The translations under genes and the position numbers were made by a program. A stretch of 58,025 bases of DNA from Betaproteobacteria bacterium (GTDB lineage Bacteria; Pseudomonadota; Gammaproteobacteria; Burkholderiales; Casimicrobiaceae), in contig VBCY01000208.1 of NCBI GenBank assembly GCA_005882995.1, forward strand, positions 1 through 58,025. Direction: 5' to 3'. A model generated the notes under the pieces. The model was given only the letters and a program-made list of their open reading frames with translations, made no database searches and was not told where the DNA came from. Positions within the stretch are counted from its first letter, which is position 1; every line of letters begins with the position of its first letter. Positions 27,019 to 36,279 of the stretch are shown in pieces.

Positions 27019-28197
27019 TTACCGCAGCGCAGGTTGTGCCAGCAGCTTCTTCAGCGGCCGCAAAGCATCGACCGTGCTCATACCACGGTTACGCAACGCG
27101 CGCATCCAGGGACCGGATAGTCTGAAAAGGCGCGCCAGCCCATCCGTCGCGGCCTGCATGGCGAGGACCGCAGCGGCTCGCCGGCGGACGTAACTCTGCA
27201 GCAGAATCGGCGCCCCCGGGTCTGTGATCGCGCCACGCCCGCGAAGCGTTGCAGCGAGGGCAGCTGCATCTCCGAATCCCAGATTCATTCCCTGACCGGC
27301 AAGCGGATGCACGCCGTGCGCTGCGTCGCCGACCAATGCCAGACGATGAGCGATCACTGTGGGAAGACGCAGGAACACCAGTGGGAAAGAAGTCGCTGGC
27401 GTCGTCGGCTCGAGTTTGCCTAACGCAGCTCCTCCGTTCAACTCGACGCGCTCTGCAAGCTTTGCCGGTTGGGCGACGAGCAGCTCGGCGGCGAGCGCTT
27501 CCGGCGCCGACCATACCATCGACATGTTCTTACCCGGCAACGGAAGCCAGGCCAGCACTCCATCGTCGTCATAAAACCACTGGAACGCGCGGCCACGGTG
27601 AGCATGTTCGATGGCGAAATTCGCTACCACGGCGCACTGACCATAAGGACGCGGTTCCTGCGTCATACCGGCTTGCGCTCGCACCCACGAGTAGACGCCA
27701 TCCGCGCCCACGATCAGACGCGACTTCAGCGCCCGTCCGTCGGCAAGCCGCAACTCCGCCTCGTCGGCGTTCCAGGAGATCGCCAGCGGCGCATTGGGCG
27801 CAACCACTTCGATGCGCGGCTCGGTATGGATCGCCGCGACCAATGCGGCATTGAGCTCGCGATTCTCCACGATCCAGGCGAGCGCCCTCTCGCCTAACTC
27901 GTATGCGGAAAAGCTGAGCCGACCTTGCGCGTCGCCGAAGATTTCCATCGCCTCGATCGCTTCGATGCGTTCGCGCGGCAATCTTTGCCAGACGCCGAGT
28001 GACCGGAGGAATTCGGCGCTTCCGGGACTCACCGCATAGACTCGGGTGTCCGACGACGTCTCCGAACCGAAGTCGCCGGCGCTGATTGCATTGCGATCCA
28101 CGATCGCAACCGCGAGATCGGCGCGCGCCAGTGAAACGGCAAGCGCGAGCCCGACTGGCCCTGCTCCGACGATCGTCACGTCATGGTCGCTGGTCAT
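27019..28197 (-). CDS. UbiH/UbiF/VisC-family FAD-dependent hydroxylase
   Basis: 392 aa aromatic-ring hydroxylase of the ubiquinone-synthesis family. FAD-binding [19 protein letters not shown] at the N-terminus, the DG-type [14 protein letters not shown], and the C-terminal [20 protein letters not shown] motif are all present. Which ring position it hydroxylates cannot be read from the sequence (UbiH, UbiF, UbiI and UbiL/M are paralogues). Its ATG overlaps the hslV stop (28194-28197). Confidence 0.85.
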   Translation of the reverse strand: MTSDHDVTIVGAGPVGLALAVSLARADLAVAIVDRNAISAGDFGSETSSDTRVYAVSPGSAEFLRSLGVWQRLPRERIEAIEAMEIFGDAQGRLSFSAYELGERALAWIVENRELNAALVAAIHTEPRIEVVAPNAPLAISWNADEAELRLADGRALKSRLIVGADGVYSWVRAQAGMTQEPRPYGQCAVVANFAIEHAHRGRAFQWFYDDDGVLAWLPLPGKNMSMVWSAPEALAAELLVAQPAKLAERVELNGGAALGKLEPTTPATSFPLVFLRLPTVIAHRLALVGDAAHGVHPLAGQGMNLGFGDAAALAATLRGRGAITDPGAPILLQSYVRRRAAAVLAMQAATDGLARLFRLSGPWMRALRNRGMSTVDALRPLKKLLAQPALR

Positions 28198-28730
28198 CCC
28201 AGAGTCTCGATGACGTGGTGCTGGTTGGTGTAGATGCAGATATCTCCAGCAATCGTCAGCGACTGTTTGACGATATCGGTCGCACTCAGCTCGGTGTGTT
28301 CCAGTAAAGCGCGCGCCGCTGCCTGCGCGTACGCGCCGCCCGAGCCGATCGCAACGATGCCGTACTCGGGCTCGAGCACGTCGCCGTTACCCGAAATGAC
28401 CAGGGACGATGCTGCGTCGGCAACGGCAAGCATGGCTTCCAGCCTGCGCAAGATGCGATCCGAGCGCCAGTCCTTGGCGAGCTCCACTGCGGAGCGCTGC
28501 AACTGCCCCTGGTGCTTTTCGAGCTTGGCTTCGAAGCGCTCGAACAGGGTGAAAGCGTCCGCGGTGGCGCCCGCAAACCCCGCGAGGACCTTGTCGCCGT
28601 ACAGGCGACGAACTTTGCGCGCGGTCGCCTTGACAACGACGTTGCCAAGGGTGACCTGACCGTCTCCGCCGAGTGCGACGCTCGCTCCGCGCCGAACGGA
28701 GAGAATGGTGGTGCCGTGAAAAGCTTCCAT
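28194..28730 (-). CDS. hslV: HslV, ATP-dependent protease proteolytic subunit
   Basis: Thr protease that forms dodecamers capped by HslU. 178 aa from ATG 28730. The propeptide MEAFHG is removed to expose the catalytic Thr in [19 protein letters not shown] and the Lys ([11 protein letters not shown]) of the active site follow. Complete and well conserved. In most proteobacteria hslU follows directly; here the next gene is the UbiH-type hydroxylase, overlapping by four bases, and hslU lies 11 kb away on the other strand. Confidence 0.95.
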   Translation of the reverse strand: MEAFHGTTILSVRRGASVALGGDGQVTLGNVVVKATARKVRRLYGDKVLAGFAGATADAFTLFERFEAKLEKHQGQLQRSAVELAKDWRSDRILRRLEAMLAVADAASSLVISGNGDVLEPEYGIVAIGSGGAYAQAAARALLEHTELSATDIVKQSLTIAGDICIYTNQHHVIETLG

Positions 28731-28789
28731 GGATGGTGCGCCGTTTTTTTTCAGAGCCGATGCGCCAACGTCGGCGACCACGCAACGTC

Positions 28790-30076
28790 CTACTGTGCCT
28801 TCTTGATGAAGTGTCTCGGCGATATTCCGATGAGAAGCAGCAGCGCGCGGATAATGGGAGAGGCTCCCATAATCTGTACCGTCTTGCGCTGCGACTCCGT
28901 GTTCGAGATCGAGTTGAGCAGTGCGCCGGCACACACAAAGTCGATACGCTCGACGGCGCTCATGTTTATCGCTACGACATGACGGCCTTCACGAAACAAT
29001 GCGAGTTTGGCGAGCTGTGGATCCGACGAGCCGGTGAGCGTTCCGCTCCAGACAAGCATCTCGGAGTCCTCGGAAGCACTCACTGCCGGCGCTTCATCGA
29101 CGGGCTGCGCTGACAGCTCCATGTTGGTAGGCGGCTCCCAGGAAGGAGGCGACACCTCGAAGGCGATGGCGAATTCGATGGCGCGATCGTCGAAGGCCTT
29201 TTGATCGTGCTGCCATTGCAGCAGCTCGAGCAGCAGGGTCCAGTAGCCTTCGCCCGCGATCTTCCCTTTGGTGACTGATTGATCCAGCGCGCGGCGGAGC
29301 TTTTCCGGATGCTGCAGCACGAGAGGATAATCTCGCTTGCGCAGCTTCGCGAGCGCTTCGGCGAGGAGCTTCGCCCCCGGGTCGTCTGCTCCGCTGAGCG
29401 AACCGAGGTCGAGCCTCAGCTGGGGCTGCTTCTGAGCCGCTGCCATGAGATTGGAAATCTGCGGAGCATGTGCTGCGCTCAATTTGCCGGTAAACCCGAC
29501 GTAACCGCCAGTGACCGGCCGCGCACCGGGACGCGACCGCGTCCCGCCCTCTTCCCACGCAGGAGGCGAGCGCTCGAACGCGACCACGTACTGCAAGGCG
29601 AGCCGGTCGAATGAGACGTGGTCGCCTTCGCGCTGAAGCAGATCGAACAAGGAGAGCCAAGCGAGTGCTGAAGCCTTTGCCTGATCATCATTGGCGATGC
29701 CATGCTCGAGAATTTCACGCGCGGCCTGCGTCTGCCCGCCACCATGAAGCAGTGCAGCGTTCTCCAGCACAGTGCAGAGATCCGGATTCGCTTCGGCGAC
29801 AAGAATGCTTTGCTGCAATCCGATCGTCCATCCCATCATGCTGTGCGGGCCAGTCAGCGTGATGTCTCGCTCGCGGGCGTCAGTGGCCGGAGTGACGCTC
29901 GGGGGAGCAACCGGAGCTAACGAGCGGTTCTTCACCGCGGCCGCGATTTCACGCGCTGACGTCGGTGCCTGCGAAGCGGGCGCGCGCGCGTCGTGCCGCG
30001 GCGAGAGCTCCGGCCGGGCCTTGCCCTCGGCGGGCTTGACCTTGGCTGGCGGCTTCGGGAAAAGATTAAACGCCAT
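28790..30076 (-). CDS. STAS-like domain protein, function unknown
   Basis: 428 aa, cytoplasmic. A Pro/Ala-rich N-terminus (about 1-75) is followed by helical regions ([19 protein letters not shown]) and two related segments: [20 protein letters not shown] with [19 protein letters not shown], and [19 protein letters not shown] with [20 protein letters not shown]. Both read as STAS folds (beta strand, then 'D/A-S-G-A' like loop). Proteins of this type occur next to hslV in other betaproteobacteria. STAS domains usually act in anti-sigma antagonist or MlaB-like scaffolds; here the partner is unknown. Confidence 0.65.
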   Translation of the reverse strand: MAFNLFPKPPAKVKPAEGKARPELSPRHDARAPASQAPTSAREIAAAVKNRSLAPVAPPSVTPATDARERDITLTGPHSMMGWTIGLQQSILVAEANPDLCTVLENAALLHGGGQTQAAREILEHGIANDDQAKASALAWLSLFDLLQREGDHVSFDRLALQYVVAFERSPPAWEEGGTRSRPGARPVTGGYVGFTGKLSAAHAPQISNLMAAAQKQPQLRLDLGSLSGADDPGAKLLAEALAKLRKRDYPLVLQHPEKLRRALDQSVTKGKIAGEGYWTLLLELLQWQHDQKAFDDRAIEFAIAFEVSPPSWEPPTNMELSAQPVDEAPAVSASEDSEMLVWSGTLTGSSDPQLAKLALFREGRHVVAINMSAVERIDFVCAGALLNSISNTESQRKTVQIMGASPIIRALLLLIGISPRHFIKKAQ

Positions 30077-30189
30077 CGCGCTTTCCTGCGTCAGGGCGCA
30101 TGAGAGCGAGCATTATGGGCCTTCCCCCAGCGCCCAACAAGTCGACGCGTCAGTCGCGCACGCCGCGGACGCGATGCCGGGCGAGCCCC

Positions 30190-30831
30190 TTACGCCGACA
30201 TGACCGGAACGAAATTGTGATCGGCGGCGGCGTGCTCGAAGTTGCTCGCCGCGAAATCCCAGTTGATCAGCTTGTCGATGACCGCGCGTACGTAGTCGGT
30301 CCGCCGGTTCTGATAGTCAAGATAGTAGGCGTGCTCCCAGACATCGATAGTGAGCAGCGGCGTCAAGCCCATGGTGAATGGCACAGCAGCGTTTCCAGTA
30401 CGAGCGATCGCCAGGGAGTCGCCGTCCGCGACCAGCCATGCCCAGCCGCTTCCGAACTGCTCAATGGCGGTGTTGATCCACTCCGCACGAAACTTGTCGA
30501 AGCCGCCGAACGCGCCGTCAATGCGCTCGGCGAACGCGCGGGGAGGCTTGCCTCCGCCTCCCGCCTTCATGCATTTCCAGTAGAACGTATGGTTCCATGT
30601 CTGTGCTGCATTGTTGAATAGACTCGTCTGATCGGTTTTGCTCGCCGTACCGCGAATCACCGCTTCGAGAGCTTGCCCCTCGAACTCGGTGCCGGCGACG
30701 AGTTTGTTGAGGGTCTCGACATAGGTCTTGTGATGCTTGCCGTAGTGGGTCGCGATGGTTTGCGCCGATATGACGGGGGCGAGCGCGTTGTCGGCATAGG
30801 GAAGCGGGGGGAGCTGAAATGGTCGGGCCAT
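30190..30831 (-). CDS. sodB: SodB, iron superoxide dismutase
   Basis: Cytoplasmic enzyme converting superoxide to peroxide and oxygen. 213 aa from ATG 30831. Metal ligands are visible: His in [16 protein letters not shown], His in [16 protein letters not shown], and the Asp and His of [15 protein letters not shown]. The YGKHHK and QTWNHTFYW patterns indicate the Fe type. An upstream in-frame extension to 30942 has no homology. The genome also has two sodC-type genes at 36.3-37.4 kb. Confidence 0.93.
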   Translation of the reverse strand: MARPFQLPPLPYADNALAPVISAQTIATHYGKHHKTYVETLNKLVAGTEFEGQALEAVIRGTASKTDQTSLFNNAAQTWNHTFYWKCMKAGGGGKPPRAFAERIDGAFGGFDKFRAEWINTAIEQFGSGWAWLVADGDSLAIARTGNAAVPFTMGLTPLLTIDVWEHAYYLDYQNRRTDYVRAVIDKLINWDFAASNFEHAAADHNFVPVMSA

Positions 30832-31071
30832 GAAGTTGTCCTCAGCGGTTCGTAAGAAGAGCATGGGATCGGCGTGGCAAATTGCACCACTGCACGCGGC
30901 GCCTCTTCGCAGGACCGGCCTCCCTCGGCCGAGCATTGGCAACCACGGATCAAGGTTTCCCTGATTCGCCCATGCTTGCTACAATGACCACGACAGTTTC
31001 GAAGAGCCGAAGTTTCAGCGAACGCCTCGGCTCCGCAACCTCTGGTGGTCATCGCCCAAAGGAGGACGACA

Positions 31072-31179
31072 ATGAAAAATCCGCTTGATTCGCTTTGGGG
31101 AACTGTTATTTCCGGTGTGATCCTTACGGCGATACTGTACTTCGTCGTCAAAACCATTCTCGCCTCGGCCGGAGCATGA
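31072..31179 (+). CDS. Small membrane peptide coupled to the PuuD-like gene
   Basis: A 35-codon frame beginning MKNPLDSLWGTVISGVILTA and containing a single hydrophobic segment ending in VKTILASAGA. A strong AAAGGAGG precedes the ATG, which is unusual for a spurious frame. Its TGA overlaps the ATG of the next gene, so translation is coupled. Short of usual annotation limits. No family recognised; I infer a small membrane protein partner of the PuuD-like protein. Confidence 0.6.
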   Translation: MKNPLDSLWGTVISGVILTAILYFVVKTILASAGA

Positions 31180-31673
31180 ACATGGATTACGTCCCCGCAT
31201 TCGCCCGTTGGATCCATTTCATGGCCGGCGTCATGTGGATCGGCCTCTTGTATTACTTTAATTTTGTGCAGGTCGCCGCCATGAAAGCGGCGACGGCTGA
31301 CGGCACCGCTGCCGGCATCAGCAAGCACGTCGCCCCGCGGGCGCTTTTTTTCTTTCGCTGGGCTGCTGTCGTTACCTGGCTTGCCGGCGCCGCACTGCTC
31401 GGCGACAAGTTCGTCGATGCGTTTCTGTTGAGGCGAGGAATGGCGGGAATCGGGATCGGCGCCTGGCTGGGAACGATCATGCTGATCAATGTCTGGGCGC
31501 TGATCTGGCCTAATCAGCAAAAGATTCTCGGCATGAAACCGGCCACCGACGAGGAAAAGAACAAGGCGCGCCGTCTTGCGTTTCTCGCCTCGCGGACCAA
31601 TACGATGCTTTCGATACCGATGTTGTTCTTCATGGCTGCGGGGTGGTCGCATCGGGGGATCTTCGGGCTCTGA
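31176..31673 (+). CDS. PuuD-like membrane protein (urate hydroxylase N-terminal type)
   Basis: 165 aa with four predicted membrane segments: FARWIHFMAGVMWIGLLYYF, FFRWAAVVTWLAGAALL, GIGAWLGTIMLINVWALIWP and TMLSIPMLFFMAAGWS. The first and the following NFVQV resemble the N-terminal integral-membrane part of urate hydroxylase PuuD, but the C-terminal cytochrome c domain of full PuuD (about 420 aa) is absent. Such short forms are widespread and probably have another role, for example in heme or copper chemistry. Its ATG overlaps the stop of the small peptide gene. Confidence 0.6.
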   Translation: MNMDYVPAFARWIHFMAGVMWIGLLYYFNFVQVAAMKAATADGTAAGISKHVAPRALFFFRWAAVVTWLAGAALLGDKFVDAFLLRRGMAGIGIGAWLGTIMLINVWALIWPNQQKILGMKPATDEEKNKARRLAFLASRTNTMLSIPMLFFMAAGWSHRGIFGL

Positions 31674-31696
31674 CGCATCACTTTGTAAGAAATGCA

Positions 31697-31723
31697 AAAC
31701 GGCCCGGTTCGCCCGGGCCGTTT
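31697..31723. terminator. Bidirectional hairpin terminator between PuuD-like gene and dksA
   Basis: An 11-base-pair stem, AAACGGCCCGG and its complement, around loop TTCGC. The stem ends in A/T runs on both sides, so it can end transcription of the plus-strand PuuD-like gene (ends 31673) and of the minus-strand dksA (ends 31749). Confidence 0.75.
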
Positions 31724-31748
31724 ATGTTGGTGGCGAGGACCGTCGAGG

Positions 31749-32186
31749 TCAGTCGCCGTAGAGCTTCTGAACCCGTTCGCGTCGCTCTTGAGCTTCCAGA
31801 GACAAAGTGGCTGTCGGCCGAGCAAGAAGCCGCGGAACTCCGATCGGCTCGCCCGTTTCTTCGCAGTAGCCGTAGGTCCCGTCGTCGATCATCCGCAGTG
31901 ATTTCTCGATCTTCTTGAGGAGCTTGCGCTCGCGGTCGCGGGTGCGAAGCTCGAGCGTGTACTCCTCTTCCAGAGTCGCCCGATCGGATGGATCGGTGGT
32001 GACTTCATTCTCGCGCAGGTGCTGCCCGGTATCGTCGGCGTTGTTGAGCAGCTGCGATCGCAGCTCGAGCAGGCGCTGCTTGAAGAAAGCGAGCTGAGCT
32101 TCGTTCATGTAATCGCGCTCAGGCGCTTTCATCAAGTCCTGGTCGGTCAGTTCTTTGACTCTCTTCACTGCGCTCTTGGTTGCCAC
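31749..32186 (-). CDS. dksA: DksA, RNA polymerase-binding transcription factor
   Basis: Secondary-channel regulator acting with ppGpp. 145 aa from GTG 32186; the body has the coiled coil LAFFKQRLLELRSQLLNNAD with the acidic tip, then GYCEETGEPIGVPRLLARP. Of the four zinc-finger cysteines only the first is kept (YCEET, then TLSLEAQ), as is common in betaproteobacterial DksA. I prefer the GTG because GGGAAGG lies 7 bases upstream and a TATAAT at 32227-32232 would put the transcript start too close to the ATG at 32213. Divergent from pyrC. Confidence 0.9.
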   Translation of the reverse strand: MATKSAVKRVKELTDQDLMKAPERDYMNEAQLAFFKQRLLELRSQLLNNADDTGQHLRENEVTTDPSDRATLEEEYTLELRTRDRERKLLKKIEKSLRMIDDGTYGYCEETGEPIGVPRLLARPTATLSLEAQERRERVQKLYGD

Positions 32187-32226
32187 GCTGCCGCCTTCCC
32201 CACCTTCAAGCATTAAGAAATCGGGA

Positions 32227-32232
32227 ATTATA
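32227..32232 (-). promoter_or_regulatory. -10 box for dksA
   Basis: A perfect TATAAT on the minus strand in the dksA-pyrC gap. Transcription would begin about 7 bases further, only a few bases before the ATG at 32213 and about 35 bases before the GTG at 32186. No strong -35 is visible. Confidence 0.5.
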
Positions 32233-32286
32233 TCTCGAACTGCCCGATGCAAGCCAGCGCCGGACGGTCAGCCGTCGCAGGGGCCC

Positions 32287-32292
32287 TATAAT
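32287..32292 (+). promoter_or_regulatory. -10 box for pyrC
   Basis: TATAAT 23 bases before the pyrC ATG at 32316, on the plus strand, about 55 bases from the divergent dksA -10 box. The -35 position holds ACGGTC, a weak match. Confidence 0.5.
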
Positions 32293-32315
32293 CACACAAA
32301 AAGCATGCGCGTCCA

Positions 32316-33371
32316 ATGACTGCACCCACGCTGACAATCACTCGCCCCGACGACTGGCACGTACATCTGCGCGACGGTGACCTCATGCGTTCGGTGGTCG
32401 GCGCGACCGCCAAGGTGTTCAGTCGAGCGGTCGTCATGCCCAATCTCACTCCGCCCGTCACGACTGTTGCTGCGGCGTCTGCGTATCGCGAGCGGATCGC
32501 CGCCGCGCTGCCGCCGAAATCGCGCTTCGCGCCTTTGATGACGCTCTACCTCACCGACAACACGACGGCCGATGAAATCGCTCGTGCAAGGGCATCGGGT
32601 TTCATCATCGGCGTCAAGTACTACCCTGCGGGAGCAACGACCCACTCTGAATCGGGCATCACCGATCCTGCGCGCGCGTGGCCCACGCTGGCAACGATGG
32701 AGAAACAAGGACTGCCGCTGCTCGTGCACGGAGAACTTACCGATCCGGACGTCGACGTCTTCGATCGCGAGCGATTGTTCGTCGAGCGTGTTCTGGCGAA
32801 CATCGTGCGCGATTTCCCCGGTTTGAAAATTGTCCTCGAACACATCACGACCCGCGAGGCGGTGCAATTCGTCGCCGCAGCGCCCTCCAATGTCGCAGCC
32901 ACGATCACGCCCCAGCATCTCAGCTGGTCGCGCAATGCGCTGTTCGCCGGAGGACTTCGACCGCATCTTTATTGCCTGCCGGTGCTGAAGCGCGATACGC
33001 ACCGAGCGGCGCTCATCGAAGCGGCGACCGGTGGCAGCGCGAAATATTTTCTCGGTACGGATTCGGCACCGCACGCCCGCCATCTGAAAGAGAACGCATG
33101 CGGCTGCGCGGGATGCTATTCCGCGCACGCAGCAATGGAGCTCTATGCGGAGGCCTTTGAAGCGGCCGGTGCGCTGGCGCGTCTCGAGGCATTCGCGAGC
33201 TTCCATGGCGCCGATTTCTACGGCCTTCCGCGCAACTCCGACGCTATTACGCTTCGCCGAGAGTCATGGACCGTTCCCGAAGCGTACGCATTCGGAGAGC
33301 ATTCCGTGGTGCCGCTCAAGGCGGGCGAGACGCTGAGTTGGCGCGTGTCGCGAGCGAGCGGCGCAGTGTAA
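32316..33371 (+). CDS. pyrC: PyrC, dihydroorotase
   Basis: Type II dihydroorotase of pyrimidine synthesis (carbamoyl-aspartate to dihydroorotate). 351 aa. Zinc ligands in [10 protein letters not shown], the carboxylated Lys in [18 protein letters not shown], then [16 protein letters not shown], and the Asp in [18 protein letters not shown]. The flexible loop is complete. rnpB follows directly; the rnpB -10 box overlaps the pyrC stop codon. Confidence 0.95.
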   Translation: MTAPTLTITRPDDWHVHLRDGDLMRSVVGATAKVFSRAVVMPNLTPPVTTVAAASAYRERIAAALPPKSRFAPLMTLYLTDNTTADEIARARASGFIIGVKYYPAGATTHSESGITDPARAWPTLATMEKQGLPLLVHGELTDPDVDVFDRERLFVERVLANIVRDFPGLKIVLEHITTREAVQFVAAAPSNVAATITPQHLSWSRNALFAGGLRPHLYCLPVLKRDTHRAALIEAATGGSAKYFLGTDSAPHARHLKENACGCAGCYSAHAAMELYAEAFEAAGALARLEAFASFHGADFYGLPRNSDAITLRRESWTVPEAYAFGEHSVVPLKAGETLSWRVSRASGAV

Positions 33372-33374
33372 AAT
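33369..33374 (+). promoter_or_regulatory. Probable rnpB -10 box overlapping the pyrC stop
   Basis: TAAAAT begins at the pyrC TAA and lies 8 bases before the RNase P RNA 5' end (33383). The -35 position (33346-33351, TGTCGC) is weak. This spacing is right for a dedicated rnpB promoter. Confidence 0.5.
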
Positions 33375-33382
33375 ACACCTTC

Positions 33383-33759
33383 GAAGTCAGCCAGACCGTC
33401 GCTGCCCGTCCGAAGGAAAGATCCGGGTCGGGGAGAGGAAAGTCCGGGCTCCGCAGAGCGGGATGCTGGGTAACGCCCAGACGCCATTAAGTCGTCCGCG
33501 CGAGCGGCGATGAAGGCGAGGAACAGGGCCACAGAGACGAGTCGCTCCCGCTTAGTTAACACTGAAGCGGGCGCGGGTGAAACGCGGCAACCTCCATCCG
33601 GAGCAACACCAAGTAAGCGGACGATGACGCTGCTCGCCGAGTCCGCGGGTAGGTGGCTCGAGCGCTGCGGCAACGCAGCGCCTAGATGAATGACGGCCAC
33701 AGGGCGCGCGCTTTGCGCGTTTCCTGCAACAGAACCCGGCTTATCGGCTGGCTTCGACT
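33383..33759 (+). ncRNA. rnpB: RNase P RNA (bacterial class A)
   Basis: Catalytic RNA of RNase P, which matures tRNA 5' ends. The molecule starts GAAGTCAGCCAGACCGTCGC and ends near CGGCTTATCGGCTGGCTTCG, the P1 pair of E. coli M1 RNA. In order it contains GAGGAAAGTCCGGGCTC, the CAGGGCCACAGAGACGAG segment, GGGTGAAACG, CCGGAGCAACACCAAGTAA, and GATGAATGACGG with the downstream ACAGAACCCGGCTTATCGG. It begins 11 bases after the pyrC stop. Length about 377 bases, as expected. Ends are within a few bases. Confidence 0.94.
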
Positions 33760-33764
33760 TATTC

Positions 33765-33836
33765 GGGGTCAGAGTCGAATTTCCGCTGACGTTGCATCAA
33801 GTCACGGGCTTCTTCGCGAAATTCGACTCTGACCCC
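33765..33836. repeat. REP-like inverted repeat overlapping the next gene's 3' end
   Basis: Arms GGGGTCAGAGTCGAATTTC (33765-33783) and its reverse complement (33818-33836) are perfect over 19 bases, with a 34-base loop. I recall the GGGGTCAGAGTCGAATTT sequence from many beta- and gammaproteobacterial genomes, where it appears as a REP-like hairpin associated with RAYT transposases. The right arm encodes the last residues of the phytoene-desaturase-like gene. No transposase is present in the window. Confidence 0.85.
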
Positions 33837-35421
33837 ATCGCCGCGCATCGCGCAGGATCTCTCGCGCAGCATTGTGCCCGGGCGCGCCGGTGACACCGCC
33901 GCCGGGATGCGTGCCCGCGCCGCACATATAGAGCCCGTCGATCGGACCGCGATAGTTGCCGTGGCCCAGCACCGGTCGCGCCGAAAAAAGCTGATCGAGC
34001 GACAGCGCGCCGTGGAAGATGTCACCGCCGGAAAGACCGAATTCGCGCTCCAGATCGAGCGGTGAGAGTGTCTTGCGCGCGACGATGCTGGACGCAAAAT
34101 CCGGCGCAAATCGCACGACCGTGGCGATCATCAGATCCGCGACTTTCTCGCTCACCTGGTCCCACGATTGGTTAGCGGGCAGATGAGGATTCGCGTGCTG
34201 GCAGAACAGACTCGCAACATGCTTGCCGGCAGGAGCGAGCGAAGCGTCTACCGTCGACGGAATCAGCAGCTCGACAATGGGTTCCCGTGACCAACCACTG
34301 ACGCGCGCGTCGAAATACGCGCGTTCCATGTATGCGAGCGACGGCCCGATGATGATCCCGGACTTCAGATGCGGCCCCTCTTGCGGCAGACAGGAAAAGC
34401 TGGGAAGCGTGTCGAGCGCAACGTTCATTCGAAATGTGCCGGAAACACAACGATAGCCTTCGATGCGCTCGATAAAATCGGAGTCGAGCGCTGCACGATC
34501 GACCAACTGCAGATAAAGGAGCTTGGGATTGACGTTGCCGATCACCCGGCCCGCTAAGACTTCGCGGCCGTTCGCCAATGCGACGCCCGTGGCGCGCCCG
34601 TCGCGCACCAGCACCCGCGTTACGGCTGCGTCACTGAACAACTCGACGCCTCGGACTCGGGCTTCGGCCGCCATCGCCGCGGTGATCGAGCCCATGCCGC
34701 CCATCGCGTGACCCCACTGCCCACGCTTGCCGTTCACTTCCCCGATCATGTGATGCAGGAGCACGTATGCAGATCCGGGAGTGTAGGGGCTCGCAAAATT
34801 GCCGACGATGGAATCGAACCCGAACGCCGCCTTGACAGGATCGGAGTCGAACCAGCGATCGAGTATGTCGCCGGCGCTTTTGGTGAACAGATCGAGCAGG
34901 TCTCGCCGCTCGCAGAGCGTGAGTCGCTTGAGCCGCCCCCCGATCTTCCATGCCTGGAGCATTTCGTGAATGCCGCCACCTACATTGGGCGGCGTTTCCA
35001 GCAGCAGTCCGCGCATGGCGCTCGCAATTCGCTCGAGCATGGCGTAGTAGGCAGGAAGCGCTTCTGCATCCTTGCGAGAAAAGCGCGCCACTTGCGTTTG
35101 CGTCGCGGCGATGCCGCCTCCAACAATGAGATGACCGCCATCGGGCAGCGGAAGAAAATTTGCGACGGGACGCTCGACGATGCGAAGCCCGTGCTCGGCC
35201 AGATGCAGATCGCGAATGACTTTCGGGTTGAGCAGACTGACGGTGTAGCTCGCGGTGGAGTTGCGAAATCCCGGGTGGAACTCTTCGGTGACCGCGGCGC
35301 CCCCCAGCACGTGCCGACGCTCGAATACCCCAACCGACATGCCTGCCGCGGCGAGGTAGCATGCGCAGACCAGGCCATTGTGGCCGCCGCCAACGATCAC
35401 GGCGTCGTAGCGGGCTTTCAT
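33802..35421 (-). CDS. Phytoene-desaturase-family FAD oxidoreductase (PYROXD2-like)
   Basis: 539 aa from the ATG at 35421 (MKARYDAVIVGGGHNGLVCA). FAD-binding GGGHNGLVCACYLAAAGM, the second motif YMCGAGTHPGGGVTGAPGHN near the C-terminus, and SPYTPGSAYVLLHHMIGE inside are typical of the carotenoid-desaturase-like branch that includes PYROXD2; substrate unknown, not necessarily carotenoid. The last 11 or so residues (after ILRDARRW) derive from the REP-like repeat that has replaced the native end; conserved members end near this point, so function is probably kept. The adjacent upstream gene is fabI on the same strand. Confidence 0.82.
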   Translation of the reverse strand: MKARYDAVIVGGGHNGLVCACYLAAAGMSVGVFERRHVLGGAAVTEEFHPGFRNSTASYTVSLLNPKVIRDLHLAEHGLRIVERPVANFLPLPDGGHLIVGGGIAATQTQVARFSRKDAEALPAYYAMLERIASAMRGLLLETPPNVGGGIHEMLQAWKIGGRLKRLTLCERRDLLDLFTKSAGDILDRWFDSDPVKAAFGFDSIVGNFASPYTPGSAYVLLHHMIGEVNGKRGQWGHAMGGMGSITAAMAAEARVRGVELFSDAAVTRVLVRDGRATGVALANGREVLAGRVIGNVNPKLLYLQLVDRAALDSDFIERIEGYRCVSGTFRMNVALDTLPSFSCLPQEGPHLKSGIIIGPSLAYMERAYFDARVSGWSREPIVELLIPSTVDASLAPAGKHVASLFCQHANPHLPANQSWDQVSEKVADLMIATVVRFAPDFASSIVARKTLSPLDLEREFGLSGGDIFHGALSLDQLFSARPVLGHGNYRGPIDGLYMCGAGTHPGGGVTGAPGHNAAREILRDARRWGQSRISRRSP

Positions 35422-35481
35422 CGGTCGTTCCTCGGCGCCAACCAAACCCCTCGCCCGGCGATGTGTGTGGTCGGACCGGAG

Positions 35482-36270
35482 TCAGTCCTCGGTCATCCCG
35501 GCGGCAACAATCGAGAAGCCACAATCAACGTAAGTGATCTCTCCAGTCACCGCGCTGGCCAGGTCGGACAACAGGAAAGCCGCGACGTTGCCGACTTCAT
35601 CTGCGGTCACATTGCGGCGAAGCGGTGCCGTTTTCTCGACGAAGTGAAGAATCTTGGAGAATCCGCTGATTCCGGCCGCAGCGAGAGTCTTGATGGGTCC
35701 AGCCGAGATGGCATTGACCCGGATCCCCTCGGGACCGAGGGACTGCGCAAGATAACGCACGGTCGCTTCCAGACTCGCCTTGGCCAGACCCATCACGTTG
35801 TAGTTGGGAATCGCCCGGATTGCGCCGAGATAGGTGAGTGTCAACAGCGCAGCATGGCGGTCCTGCATCAAAGGCCGTGCAGCCTTGGCGAGCGCTGCGA
35901 AGCTGTACGCGCTGACGTCGTGCGCCAACGCGAATCCTTCACGTGAAAGGCCGCTCAGAAAGTCGCCGGAAAGCGCCTCACGCGGTGCAAAGGCAATGGC
36001 GTGCACGATTCCGTCGACTGCGCCCCATTCGCTGCCAAGCCCTTGGAACAACGCTGCGATCTGGTCGTCTTGTGTGACATCACACTGCAGCACCGGTGTG
36101 CTGCCGAATTCGGCGGCGAGTTTGACGACCCTGTCCTTGAGATCGTCGTTGACGTAGGTGAACGCCAGCGTCGCCCCTTCGCGCCGACACGCGCGCGCAA
36201 TGCCATACGCAATCGAGCGGTTGGAAAGCAGTCCTGTGATCAGGATCTTGCGGTCCGAGAGCATAGCCAT
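35482..36270 (-). CDS. fabI: FabI, enoyl-ACP reductase (NADH)
   Basis: Last reductive step of type II fatty-acid elongation. 262 aa. [20 protein letters not shown] is the cofactor loop; catalytic Tyr and Lys appear in [20 protein letters not shown], and [15 protein letters not shown] is the flexible substrate loop. The full set of FabI residues is present. Lies between a phytoene-desaturase-like gene and two sodC-type genes; no fatty-acid genes adjoin. Confidence 0.94.
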   Translation of the reverse strand: MAMLSDRKILITGLLSNRSIAYGIARACRREGATLAFTYVNDDLKDRVVKLAAEFGSTPVLQCDVTQDDQIAALFQGLGSEWGAVDGIVHAIAFAPREALSGDFLSGLSREGFALAHDVSAYSFAALAKAARPLMQDRHAALLTLTYLGAIRAIPNYNVMGLAKASLEATVRYLAQSLGPEGIRVNAISAGPIKTLAAAGISGFSKILHFVEKTAPLRRNVTADEVGNVAAFLLSDLASAVTGEITYVDCGFSIVAAGMTED

Positions 36271-36279
36271 GGGACCCGC

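Noticed and set aside
34708-35946. 412-codon frame on the plus strand opposite the phytoene-desaturase-like and fabI genes
   Set aside because: No homology; antisense to two conserved genes with complete motifs.
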